A stretch of 64,000 nt of DNA, from contig JAMXLO010000096.1 of the NCBI GenBank assembly GCA_024280945.1, forward strand, positions 1 to 64,000, given 5' to 3'. Positions 18,829-27,075 of the stretch are shown here, piece by piece (position 1 is the first letter of the stretch; every line of letters starts with the position of its first letter). A program made the position numbers and the translations under genes. The stretch is from Acetobacteraceae bacterium (GTDB lineage: Bacteria; Pseudomonadota; Alphaproteobacteria; Acetobacterales; Acetobacteraceae). The notes beneath the pieces are model-generated. The model was given only the letters and a program-made list of their open reading frames with translations. It searched no databases and had not been told where the DNA came from.

Positions 18829-19045
18829 GCGACGCTCAGTCCCCCTTTAGTCCATCCCCCAACTGGCGTCCGGCTGCGCGCAGGGTTCTAGGCATCAACC
18901 TTATAGAGATTACGCCATTTGTATTCGACAGAACATTGGACGAACAATCGCAGCGGAGCACCAGGTCAACTTCCAATCAAGAAAATGGTGTTTTACCGTT
19001 GCGGCCAATCAATTTCGATCAGAAACAACAAACCGGAGGCGTCCC

Positions 19046-20263
19046 ATGCCAATAAGCCGCCGATCCCTTCTCGCCACTGCCGCCGCTGCTACCATCGCCC
19101 GCCGCAGGGCGCATGCCCAGACCAGGACGGTAATTCGGATCGGCGTTATCAATGACCAGTCTGGTCCGTATCGCGACGTCAATGGCCCGACAAGCATTGC
19201 CTGCACTCGACAGGCAATTCAGGAATTCTCCGCTGGCGGCTTCGAGGTGGAAGTGTTGACCGCCGACCATCAGAACAAACCCGATGTCGGTACCGCGATC
19301 ACCAGACAATGGATCGATCAGATGGGCGTCGACTTCATCCAGGACGGTGCGTCATCGGCGGTCGCGTTGGCGATAAGTTCGATCTGCCGCGAGAGAAACA
19401 AAGTGTTTGTACCCACCAGCACTGCCACCTCCGACCTTACCGGCAAGGCGTGCTCTCCGAATACCATACACTGGGTTTACGATACCTACATGGAGGCCAA
19501 ATCGACCGGGGGTGCCATGGTGAAAGCAGGCGGCGACACCTGGTATTTCATTACACCAAACTACGCGGCAGGTCTCGCCTTCCAGCGTGATACCACAGGC
19601 TTCGTGGAAGCTGCCGGCGGCAAGATCCTGGGAAGTCACCAATACCCGTTTCCCGAGACATCCGACTTCTCAGCCCCATTGGTTGAGGCGAAGGCATCGG
19701 GTGCAAAGATCCTGGGTATCGCCGGCGCCGGCTCAGACCTTATCAACATCGTCAAGCAGGCGCACGAGTTCGGCGTGCAAAAGACGATGAACCTGGCAGC
19801 GTTGATCGCGTATTCGACCGACGTTCACTCGATGGGATTGGAAACGGCGCAAGGACTACGTCTATCGGAAACGTACTATTGGGACCTCAACGATCGAACG
19901 CGGTCCTTTCAGAATCGGATCAAGGACAAAGTCGCGCTGTGGCCGAACATGTCGCAGGCGGGCAACTACTCCTGCACATTGCACTACCTGAAGGCTGTGC
20001 AGACCATGGGCGCCGCGGCGGCCAAGGCAGACGGTGCGGCAACCGTCGCGCGCATGAAGGCGATGCCGACGGACGACGACTGCTTCGGCGCAGGGCGCAT
20101 CCGCGAGGACGGACGCAAAATCCACCCAGTCTATCTGTTCGAGGTGAAGAAGCCAGCCGAGAGCCGGCACGAGTGGGACCTGTACAAGCTGATCGCCACT
20201 ACGTCCGCCGAGGAGGCTTGGCGGCCGCTGACGGAGCGCGCCTGTCCGCTGGTCAAGGCGTAA
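19046..20263 (+). CDS. orphan ABC transporter substrate-binding protein (branched-chain amino acid type)
   Basis: A protein of 405 residues behind a GGAGG ribosome binding site. The N-terminus SRRSLLATAAAATIARRRAHAQ is a twin-arginine-like signal ending at AHA-Q. The mature part begins VIRIGVINDQSGPY, the start of type 1 periplasmic binding proteins (Peripla_BP_6, LivJ-like), with FIQDGASSAVALAI and a C-terminal domain typical of this class. Such proteins capture amino acids, amides or aromatic acids for an ABC importer. No permease or ATPase genes are nearby, so it must work with a distant transporter or act as a lone binding protein. Confidence 0.9.
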   Translation: MPISRRSLLATAAAATIARRRAHAQTRTVIRIGVINDQSGPYRDVNGPTSIACTRQAIQEFSAGGFEVEVLTADHQNKPDVGTAITRQWIDQMGVDFIQDGASSAVALAISSICRERNKVFVPTSTATSDLTGKACSPNTIHWVYDTYMEAKSTGGAMVKAGGDTWYFITPNYAAGLAFQRDTTGFVEAAGGKILGSHQYPFPETSDFSAPLVEAKASGAKILGIAGAGSDLINIVKQAHEFGVQKTMNLAALIAYSTDVHSMGLETAQGLRLSETYYWDLNDRTRSFQNRIKDKVALWPNMSQAGNYSCTLHYLKAVQTMGAAAAKADGAATVARMKAMPTDDDCFGAGRIREDGRKIHPVYLFEVKKPAESRHEWDLYKLIATTSAEEAWRPLTERACPLVKA

Positions 20264-20478
20264 GCAAGGCAAGAGCCTGCCCGGCCGGTTGCGGCGTCGC
20301 CACCAAGAACCGCGGTGAGCGTGTGGCGCCCGATCGGAGGAGCATGCTTAGCTTCAGCACGAAATAATCAGCCACCCTACGCGCTTGACCACTGTCAGTT
20401 GCGATGTCTACAACCATAGGTGATAGGCCGAATCCGATACTGGCTGTATTCCGCGCAGCGATTCGGGGAGCACGCGCT

Positions 20479-21252
20479 ATGGTCATGCGGTTTCTGTTCT
20501 GCCTGACGAGTTCGCTCTTATCGGGATCTGTGATAGCGGTCTTGCTCACCGCCGTCGTGCAGCACGCCTTTCCTGAAGCATCCGAAAATCAGCAGCCCGC
20601 TCTGGGAGCATTGGCGACGAACCAAGACGGGCGGCCGGCGAAAGTCCCCCAGCAGCGTGAGCCAGCGACAGAACAGACCTCCCCCGAGATCCGGGCAGTG
20701 GCGCTCAGGAATGGCGCTCCAGAACCGCCGGCGCCGGAACAGACGACCGATACGACGGTGCAACAGGATTCTTTCTCCGTCCTTCGGTCACGCCCAGGGT
20801 CTTCCGTAGAACGGGAGCGATATCCGGAGTTCGCTGTCCTGACCCAACAGGCAGCGCAGAACAGGGGGCAGCTTCTCGCGGCTTCGGGAACCACTGGCCT
20901 CTTGGAAGAAGGCGTTCAGGAGGCGCAAGCGACAGAAGCCGCTCCGGACCCTCCGAAACAACCGGATAAGCTTGCAGGTATCGCTCAACCGACTACCGGG
21001 CCACCAACCCAAGAGCGAGATCCCGCGACTGATCCGCTCATTCAGCAGAATGCACGGGACCACAAGCCAACTACAGCGGCGTCTCCGGTCGCACGGGGAG
21101 CGCATGTGCGAACGGCCATAGGCAGCCGCACAACGCGCAGCCGACAGATGACTCGCGGGTCTCACGCTGATCACGCCCACGGACGAACGGCAGACCGCTC
21201 CGCGGATCACCGCGGGTCCAGTCAACAGGCCCGGCGACAAGCGCAAAACTGA
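20479..21252 (+). CDS. hypothetical single-helix membrane protein with disordered tail
   Basis: A protein of 257 residues from the ATG at 20479, which has GGGGAG upstream at good spacing; an in-frame ATG at 20404 is an alternative start. One hydrophobic helix at the N-terminus (MRFLFCLTSSLLSGSVIAVLL) is followed by about 220 residues rich in Q, A, P, T, E and R with little order. I recognise no domain. The tail ends in an R/H/T/S-rich run. It could be an anchored periplasmic spacer protein, or a poorly conserved reading frame. It follows the orphan binding protein on the same strand after about 215 bp. Confidence 0.4.
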   Translation: MVMRFLFCLTSSLLSGSVIAVLLTAVVQHAFPEASENQQPALGALATNQDGRPAKVPQQREPATEQTSPEIRAVALRNGAPEPPAPEQTTDTTVQQDSFSVLRSRPGSSVERERYPEFAVLTQQAAQNRGQLLAASGTTGLLEEGVQEAQATEAAPDPPKQPDKLAGIAQPTTGPPTQERDPATDPLIQQNARDHKPTTAASPVARGAHVRTAIGSRTTRSRQMTRGSHADHAHGRTADRSADHRGSSQQARRQAQN

Positions 21253-21358
21253 AGCGTGTCAGATTGCCAACTGTTTGCAGACTTCGTTGGCGATGCGCGC
21301 GCGGAGATGCGGTAGTCTGAGCCGATCGCCCTTATCCTGAGGCTGCGGTGCTGCCGTA

Positions 21359-21427
21359 ATGAATATGCTGCTGGTCCTGCTCGTCGTATTGATCTGGTTC
21401 CTTATGCAGCACCACGAGTCGTTTTGA
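21359..21427 (+). CDS. possible 22-residue membrane microprotein
   Basis: ATG at 21359 to TGA at 21427, encoding MNMLLVLLVVLIWFLMQHHE plus two residues: one hydrophobic helix with a short polar tail. The nearest purine-rich stretch (GAGG) is about 17 bases upstream, so the ribosome binding site is weak. It ends 22 bases before repeat copy 1. Reported as a candidate because of its membrane-helix composition; it could easily be chance. Confidence 0.2.
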   Translation: MNMLLVLLVVLIWFLMQHHESF

Positions 21428-21449
21428 ACGGCTGGACCGGAATAGTCAT

Positions 21450-21621
21450 CTAGTAGTGGTGGTTCCAAAGTCCGCCGCTTTGCGGATCAGCCGCAGTAGC
21501 GAAACTTCGGAACCAGAAACCACAACTATTATAGAACCAATAGTTTGCTGGCGTCCTCATCGATTCGGAAGTCCGTATCTAGCGGATCCACATTTTGACG
21601 GACGTCCGCATCGGACACTAG
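21450..21621. mobile_element. CTAG-bounded MITE-like repeat, copy 1
   Basis: A 172-bp element with CTAG at both ends. Its sequence matches the reverse complement of the element at 39615-39779 over nearly its full length, for example CCGCCGCTTTGCGGATCAGC and TCCTCATCGATTCGGAAGTC. The ends form imperfect terminal inverted repeats. It has no coding capacity. Insertion in CTAG with a TA duplication is the known habit of IS630, so an IS630-derived non-autonomous element is a reasonable inference. Confidence 0.75.
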
Positions 21622-21718
21622 CCGATGGCTGCCTGAACCGGAAAAGCTGGTGCCGCTTTGCAGATACGCTTACCATGCAAAGCGCACTTCCAAAGGAAGC
21701 GGCGTCTGGGGAGGAATC

Positions 21719-22126
21719 ATGACACATTATACCGGTGGCTGCCTGTGCGGCGCGGTAAGATACTCGATAGATGCGGAGCCGATCCGGCAGTTGCTTTGCA
21801 ACTGCGTTGATTGTCAGAAGCAAACCGGAACTGCTTTCCTATCCGGCCTGCAAGTTCCATCCGAAGCGGTGTCCATTATTGGCGCGATGTCCACCTTTAC
21901 GATGCCCGGCGGCCAGAGCGGTGAACCCATGCATCGGCGCTTTTGCAGCAAATGCGGCTCGCCGATCCTCATCGAAAAGGATGGGACAGGCAGAAGACTC
22001 ATCATGGCGGGCACGCTCGACGACAAGTCTCAGTTCAAGCCTACCGTCAGTCTGTTCTGCGAGCAGGCTCCTTCGTGGGTCGTCATGCCAACCGATACCG
22101 AGAACCTGCCGCGCTACTACACCTGA
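21719..22126 (+). CDS. GFA-family zinc protein (glutathione-dependent formaldehyde-activating-like)
   Basis: A protein of 135 residues; the ATG at 21719 follows a strong GGGGAGGA site. Zinc ligands are visible as GCLCGAVRY, CNCVDCQKQTGTAF and FCSKCGSPI, the full cysteine set of the GFA / Mss4-like fold. Members bind two zinc ions. The original family member was proposed to join glutathione to formaldehyde, but most homologues have no proven reaction. No formaldehyde-oxidation genes are adjacent. Length matches the family. Confidence 0.92.
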   Translation: MTHYTGGCLCGAVRYSIDAEPIRQLLCNCVDCQKQTGTAFLSGLQVPSEAVSIIGAMSTFTMPGGQSGEPMHRRFCSKCGSPILIEKDGTGRRLIMAGTLDDKSQFKPTVSLFCEQAPSWVVMPTDTENLPRYYT

Positions 22127-22134
22127 ATCATGGC

Positions 22135-22159
22135 ATCCCGCCTGAGCAGGTGGCGGGAT
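22135..22159 (+). terminator. stem-loop after the GFA gene
   Basis: ATCCCGCC at 22135-22142 pairs perfectly with GGCGGGAT at 22152-22159 just after the stop codon. No T run follows. Confidence 0.5.
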
Positions 22160-22282
22160 CGAGCATAGCAACGAAATATGGAACTCGCTGACGCCGCCCC
22201 GGCCTGGTTTTGCGCGATCTGTCAGCAGAACTAATCTCGGCACGCAAAGCTGACCAACCGAGCAGTCCGAGGAGGTACGAGC

Positions 22283-23629
22283 TTGCCCACCAGCCTGACA
22301 CCGCAGCGCCGTCCATATGTCAGTCGCACAGCCTCCTTCGCCGGCAGCGCCGACTCGCCCGTGCAGGTGCTGGAGGAATGTCTGGCCGAGATCGACCGTA
22401 GGGAGGCGGAGGTCGGCGCCTTCACGGTAATCGACGCGGCCAAAGCGCGGGCCGCCGCCGAGGCATCAGCGGCGCGCTGGCGGGCGGCGACGCCGCTTTC
22501 GGTCATCGACGGCATGCCGGTCGGCGTGAAGGACATGATCGACACCGCCGACATGGTCACGGGCATGGGCTCGCCACTCTTCGAGGGCTACCGCCCGCTG
22601 TTCGATGCGGCCAGCGTGCAGGGCTTGCGCGAGGCCGGCGCGGTCATCGTGGGCAAAACTGTTACAACCGAATTTGCCTCGTCTCATCCGCGGGGGACGC
22701 GCAACCCGTGGGACCTCAGGCGGACACCCGGGGGCAGCAGCAGCGGATCGGCTGCGGCGGTCGGATGCGGCATGCTGTGCGGCGGTCTCGGTACGCAGGT
22801 GGTGGGCTCCATTCTGCGGCCGTCGGGTTTCTGCGGGGCCTATGGCTTCAAGCCCTCCGTGGGCGGGATCAACCGCGGCGGCAGCCTGGATTATCTCAGC
22901 CAGAGCGTCACCGGCACGATTGCGGCAAGTCTCGCGGACGCCTGGGCGATGGCCCGTGTGGTCGCCGATCGGGTGGGCGGCGATCCTGGTTATCCCGGCC
23001 TGACCGGCCCGCTGAGCTTGCCGCCACCGCGACGACCGACGCGCCTCGCATTGCTGCACACAGCCGGATGGCCGATTTTGGCTGCCCCTGCCCGTGCCTC
23101 GCTCGAGGGGGCGGTGGACAGGCTGCGCGCAGTTGGCGTGACGGTGCTGACCCCGGACGACTGCCCCGCACTGGTTGCGGTGGAAGAGGCAACCTCAGAC
23201 GCTCTGCAGATAACCGCGGGCATCAATGCATGGGAGTGGCGCTGGCCGCTGGGCAGTTTTGCGGCGCGCGATGCCTCGGTGCTGAGTGCGAGCGCGCTGG
23301 ACCGTCACGCGAGATCGCATGCGATGACACAGCCGGAGTATGCGGCGCTTCTGGCCAAGCGTGACAGAGCGCGGGCAACCTACGCGTTGCTGGGTGAACA
23401 AGTGGACGCTGTCATCAGCGTTACCGCGCCTGGAGGGGCGCCAATCGGCCTGGAGAGCACGGGGAACCCGATTTTTGTCGTACCGGGCTCCATGCTGGGC
23501 GCCCCTGGTGTCAGCCTGCCGGTGCTGGACGATGGCGGCCTGCCGCTGGGACTGCAGCTACTGGGGTTCCCGCAGGCTGATGCAGACATTTTCGCCGTGG
23601 CAGGCTGGGTCGAGGGCGCATTGCGCTGA
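22283..23629 (+). CDS. amidase (amidase-signature family)
   Basis: A protein of 448 residues; TTG start with a strong GAGGAGG site upstream. Ser-cisSer-Lys catalytic set: Lys about 83 in VGVKDMIDT, serines in PGGSSSGSAA (about 152-154), and the nucleophile serine about 176 in LGTQVVGSI. It hydrolyses a carboxamide to acid and ammonia. It belongs to the GatA-like fold but is not GatA, since gatB/gatC are absent and the C-terminal part differs. Candidates are indoleacetamide, allophanate or aryl-amide hydrolases; specificity cannot be read. A hairpin follows the gene. Confidence 0.9.
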   Translation: MPTSLTPQRRPYVSRTASFAGSADSPVQVLEECLAEIDRREAEVGAFTVIDAAKARAAAEASAARWRAATPLSVIDGMPVGVKDMIDTADMVTGMGSPLFEGYRPLFDAASVQGLREAGAVIVGKTVTTEFASSHPRGTRNPWDLRRTPGGSSSGSAAAVGCGMLCGGLGTQVVGSILRPSGFCGAYGFKPSVGGINRGGSLDYLSQSVTGTIAASLADAWAMARVVADRVGGDPGYPGLTGPLSLPPPRRPTRLALLHTAGWPILAAPARASLEGAVDRLRAVGVTVLTPDDCPALVAVEEATSDALQITAGINAWEWRWPLGSFAARDASVLSASALDRHARSHAMTQPEYAALLAKRDRARATYALLGEQVDAVISVTAPGGAPIGLESTGNPIFVVPGSMLGAPGVSLPVLDDGGLPLGLQLLGFPQADADIFAVAGWVEGALR

Positions 23630-23633
23630 AATC

Positions 23634-23658
23634 CCGCGGGTCGAACCTGAACCCGCGG
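23634..23658 (+). terminator. stem-loop after the amidase gene
   Basis: CCGCGGGT at 23634-23641 pairs with ACCCGCGG at 23651-23658, five bases after the stop. No T run. Confidence 0.5.
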
Positions 23659-23792
23659 CGTGCATGACGCAACGAGAGCTGCAGTCTTCGCTTGACCCGC
23701 TCTACCCGGCGGTCAGGCTCACTGAGCCTGACGAACAGCGCGGCTGACATTTGGCCGCTGACATGGCACTGTCACGAATGTCGCATCGTTAA

Positions 23793-24830
23793 ATGAAAGA
23801 GCTGACTATGGATCGGCATTCGGCCCCGGATCCGTTGCACCCGCTGGGTGATGGCACCAGGGTGCTGGTGCAACCCGACGACGGCGTACTGCCTGTGCAG
23901 GAGCTGATCGGCAACGCCGAACGCTCGGTCTGGATCAAGCAGTTCACCTTCACCCATCCAAACCTGCTGGATGCTGTCATTGCCGCCCATAACGCTGGCC
24001 GCGATGTCAGGGTCATGATGAACGCGCACCGGTCGTCAGGCGATCGGGCAAACGATGCCTCCTATGCCATGCTGGAGGCGGCTGGCGTCAGGGTGCAATG
24101 GAGCAGCCCAAGTTTTGCCGTCACGCACGAGAAGTCGATGCTGATCGACGACCGGCTGGCGATGATCGCTACGTTCAACTTTACCGAAAAGTACTTCACT
24201 CTGACGCGCGACTACGGACTGGTCACTGAACGACCCCCCGAGGTAGCGGAGATCCGCGCCTGCTTCGAAGCGGACTGGGATCGCCAGTCATTTCATCCCG
24301 CACGAGGCACAGCGCTGCTGTGGAGCAATCTCAATTCCCGCCGCAACATGAGCGCGTTCATCGACACCGCGCGCCACAGCCTCGATGTCCAGCACCCCAA
24401 GTTCGTCGATGCCACCATTCTGGAGCGGATCGCTCAGGCCAGCCGCCGCGGCGTGAATGTGCGCGTGTTGTGCGGTGGCAAGCACGGAATCAGCGAATGG
24501 GACGTGCTGGACACGTTCGCATCGCTCCGAGTGATGGACCAGTTCGGCGTCAAAGTTCGCAAGCAGAAGAATCTCCGGGTGCATGCCAAGCTGCTGATCG
24601 CCGATGGCCACAGTGCGTTGGTGGGCTCGATGAACATCGATCGCAGCGCTTTTGATGTGCGCCGGGAGCTGGGCGCGGTGGTGGCGGGAAGGGCCGCCGT
24701 GCATCTCCTGGCCAGCACGTTCGAGGCCGACTGGCATGCCGCGCATCACTACGATGCCCCTGATCCGCTGTTGTCACACACCCATGTGGAGGATGACTTC
24801 CCGCACGATCCAGACCTCGTCCATGAGTGA
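23793..24830 (+). CDS. phospholipase D-like protein (two HKD motifs)
   Basis: A protein of 345 residues with two PLD-fold repeats, each with a complete HxKx4D motif: HEKSMLIDD in the first half and HAKLLIADG in the second, each followed by the usual N/S-containing strand (TFNFT, GSMNID). There is no signal peptide or membrane helix, so it is probably cytosolic or peripherally membrane-bound. Family activities include phospholipase, cardiolipin synthase and nuclease; a cytosolic two-HKD protein of this length could be any of these. Its last eight bases overlap the start of the chromate transporter gene (ATGAGTGA), implying a three-gene operon. Confidence 0.88.
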   Translation: MKELTMDRHSAPDPLHPLGDGTRVLVQPDDGVLPVQELIGNAERSVWIKQFTFTHPNLLDAVIAAHNAGRDVRVMMNAHRSSGDRANDASYAMLEAAGVRVQWSSPSFAVTHEKSMLIDDRLAMIATFNFTEKYFTLTRDYGLVTERPPEVAEIRACFEADWDRQSFHPARGTALLWSNLNSRRNMSAFIDTARHSLDVQHPKFVDATILERIAQASRRGVNVRVLCGGKHGISEWDVLDTFASLRVMDQFGVKVRKQKNLRVHAKLLIADGHSALVGSMNIDRSAFDVRRELGAVVAGRAAVHLLASTFEADWHAAHHYDAPDPLLSHTHVEDDFPHDPDLVHE

Positions 24831-25380
24831 GACCGCCAGGGTTCCGCTTTGGCGCATCGCGCTCAGCTTCAATCAAATCGCGCTCGCCAGCTTTGGCGGC
24901 GGTCTGTCGGCCTGGTCGCGGCAGATGGTGGTCGAGCAACGACGGTGGATGAGCGATGAGGAGTTTCTCAGCGCGATGACCGTCTGTCGCGTGCTGCCCG
25001 GTGCCAACCAGGTGAACCTGGCGGTGTTCGTCGGCGCCCGGTTGCGCGGTGTCCCAGGCGCGATCGTCGCAACCACCGGGCTTCTGGCGGCCCCAATAGT
25101 GATCGTTCTGGTGCTCGGCGCCCTCTATATCGCGCATCGCAACGATGCGTCGGTGCAGGCGGTGCTGCGCGGCATGACTGCCGCCGCGGTCGCGCTGAGC
25201 CTATCGATGGCGTATCGAACCGGTCGTACATGTCTGCACAGCCCAGTCGCCTGGGCCTTGTTCGCGGCCGCGCTACTGGCAAGCGCGGTGGTGCGTCTGC
25301 CGCTGTTGATCGTGCTCTTGGTGCTGGCGCCCCTTGCAATGTGGTGGGCGTGGCCACGCCGGCGCCAGGCGGCATCGTGA
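24823..25380 (+). CDS. chrA1: chromate transporter, N-terminal half protein (short-chain CHR)
   Basis: A protein of 185 residues. The CHR domain signature is clear: FNQIALASFGGGLSAW, QRRWMSDEEFLSAMTVCRVLPGANQVNLAVFVG, followed by five or six membrane helices. In most bacteria ChrA is a fused two-domain exporter; here the halves are separate genes, as in short-chain CHR pairs. It begins inside the preceding phospholipase-D-like gene and ends overlapping the second half. Chromate export is the family role; sulfate-like oxyanions are possible substrates. The symbol denotes position only. Confidence 0.88.
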   Translation: MSETARVPLWRIALSFNQIALASFGGGLSAWSRQMVVEQRRWMSDEEFLSAMTVCRVLPGANQVNLAVFVGARLRGVPGAIVATTGLLAAPIVIVLVLGALYIAHRNDASVQAVLRGMTAAAVALSLSMAYRTGRTCLHSPVAWALFAAALLASAVVRLPLLIVLLVLAPLAMWWAWPRRRQAAS

Positions 25381-25904
25381 CTCCCGCGATCGCTTTGCAG
25401 CTGTGCCTGCTGTTCGGGAGCGCGTCGTTGATGTCGATCGGCGGCGGCAACTCGGTGGTGCCAGAGATCGAGCTTCAGGCGGTGGACATGTATCACTGGC
25501 TCACGCGGGGCCAGTTCGCCGATCTGTTCGCGTTGGCGCAGGCGGCCCCAGGACCCAGCATCCTGATCGTGACCCTGGTCGGCTATAGTGCAGCGGGAGT
25601 GGTAGGCGCGGTGCTGGCGACCGTCGCAATGGTGCTGCCTGCCGCCGCATTGGTGCTTGTGTTCGCGCGGGTATGGGAGCGCGTGCACATGTCGCCTTGG
25701 CGATCAGCGTTCGAGCACGGGCTGGCGCCGATTGCCGTAGGCTTGATCGCGGCGAGCGGCATCATCGTGGCGCGCGGTGCCGATCATACTCTGGCGCAAT
25801 ACGTGCTGACCGCTCTGTCGACCGTGGTGTTCTGCACGACCAAAGTGCAGCCGCTCGTGGTCGTCGGGCTCGCTGGCCTGGCGGGATGGCTGGGACTGGT
25901 GTGA
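25377..25904 (+). CDS. chrA2: chromate transporter, C-terminal half protein (short-chain CHR)
   Basis: A protein of 175 residues; the GTG at 25377 overlaps the previous stop (GTGA), so the two halves are translationally coupled and made in equal amounts. CHR hallmarks: FGSASLMSIGGGNSVVPEI, DLFALAQAAPGPSILIVTLVGY, then membrane helices. Together with the first half it would assemble a heterodimeric exporter with antiparallel halves. The gene ends five bases before the convergent Rieske gene. Confidence 0.88.
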   Translation: MTPAIALQLCLLFGSASLMSIGGGNSVVPEIELQAVDMYHWLTRGQFADLFALAQAAPGPSILIVTLVGYSAAGVVGAVLATVAMVLPAAALVLVFARVWERVHMSPWRSAFEHGLAPIAVGLIAASGIIVARGADHTLAQYVLTALSTVVFCTTKVQPLVVVGLAGLAGWLGLV

Positions 25905-25909
25905 GCCCC

Positions 25910-26950
25910 TTACTCTGCCGCGAGCGCCTGCGCCTCTTCGGCAAGCAGGCGATCCACTGTTCGGCGCATGTGCAGCCGCACCGTGTCACTGACAATGTCC
26001 ACCAGGTTTGACTCACCGAGTTCGGTCAGCCGAGCCTGCTGCGCCTCGACCACGGCCTTGTCCTCCAGGAACGCGGCGCCAGTCTGCTGAAACAGCAGCT
26101 CGGTTGCAGCAGGGTCGTCCTGGCGAAAGCCGTTGGCGGCAGACCAGAAGTAGAAGCACGTCGTCTCGGTCTCCGGCGTCAGGCCGTGAAACAGCCGGAA
26201 CTGCAGTTTGCTGCTGTCGGTATTGCCGTCGCGATACTCGCCCACTTCTGCTGCACCGGTCCACTGCAGTACCGCGCCGGGTGCCACGAACTCGAACTTC
26301 TGGCAGCGATCGATCCGCCCCTGAAATCCGACCGCCTTCACGTAGGTCGGAGGCGGTATCGAATTCAGCATCCATCGGGTGAACCTCACCCCGAGCGGCG
26401 TGCGCTCGATGTCCATCTTGGCATCGACGTGCTGCGAGGGGTTACCGCCGATGGTCGACGTGTGGACGTAACCGAGATGGGTCAGATCCATCAGGTTGTC
26501 CACCATCAACATCGCGGCAGCCTTTATGGGATACATGGTGTGCCTGTGCGGCCAATTGACCGCATCATTATGGTAGGGCCAAGGCACGATCTTGGCCGGA
26601 TCGGCCTGGGCCGGATCACCCATCCAGACCCACACAAAGGCATCCTGCTCGACCACAGGGAAGCTGCGTACGCGGGTGCGCTCGATGATGCGGTCCTGGC
26701 CGGGCACGCACACGCACTGTCCCGAACGATCGAAAATCAGCCCGTGGTAGCCGCATTCCAGACCTTGATCGACAACTCTGCCCAGGTGAAGTGGGGCACC
26801 GCGGTGACAGCACATGTCGAGCAGAGCAGCAGGCTGGCTCTGTCGGTCACGATACAGCACGACGGGCTCGTTGCAGATCCGCCGCGCCAGGGGTGTCGCG
26901 CCGATCTCGTCGGCCCAGGCGGCGATGTACCATGCGTTGCGGATGAACAT
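25910..26950 (-). CDS. Rieske non-heme iron oxygenase, vanillate demethylase (VanA)-like
   Basis: A protein of 346 residues from MFIRNAWYIAAW, behind GGAGGCG. Rieske [2Fe-2S] ligands: C47-x-H49 and C66-x2-H69. Mononuclear iron site: DNLMDLTHLGYVH (about 151-163) with histidines 158 and 163 and the bridging aspartate. This matches the VanA/dicamba O-demethylase group, which removes methyl from aromatic ethers as formaldehyde, or hydroxylates side chains. No ferredoxin-reductase partner (VanB) is present nearby. It is divergent from the acoABC-like operon across 125 bp, so they may share regulation. Confidence 0.9.
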   Translation of the reverse strand: MFIRNAWYIAAWADEIGATPLARRICNEPVVLYRDRQSQPAALLDMCCHRGAPLHLGRVVDQGLECGYHGLIFDRSGQCVCVPGQDRIIERTRVRSFPVVEQDAFVWVWMGDPAQADPAKIVPWPYHNDAVNWPHRHTMYPIKAAAMLMVDNLMDLTHLGYVHTSTIGGNPSQHVDAKMDIERTPLGVRFTRWMLNSIPPPTYVKAVGFQGRIDRCQKFEFVAPGAVLQWTGAAEVGEYRDGNTDSSKLQFRLFHGLTPETETTCFYFWSAANGFRQDDPAATELLFQQTGAAFLEDKAVVEAQQARLTELGESNLVDIVSDTVRLHMRRTVDRLLAEEAQALAAE

Positions 26951-27075
26951 TGGCGCCTCCCCGGGCCTGTGTTGCAGCGATGACATCCCCGCAGCTTCGA
27001 CCAAGTCAAGCTTTCCACCTTGCGGCCGGTGGCGAGCCGGCCATACTGGAGACAATTTAGCTGCGGGAGGGGACG

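Larger units (their letters stand above)
21253..21718. other. 466-bp intergenic region with MITE-like repeat and tiny ORF
   Basis: Between the disordered membrane protein and the GFA gene. It holds a possible 22-codon membrane peptide ORF (21359-21427) and the CTAG-bounded repeat copy 1 (21450-21621). The remaining about 100 bases carry the GFA gene's leader and ribosome binding site. The segment is AT-richer than the surrounding coding DNA. Confidence 0.7.

Noticed and set aside
21456-21722. 88-codon open frame across the MITE-like element
   Set aside because: It is made of repeat sequence and has no ribosome binding site or protein-like character.
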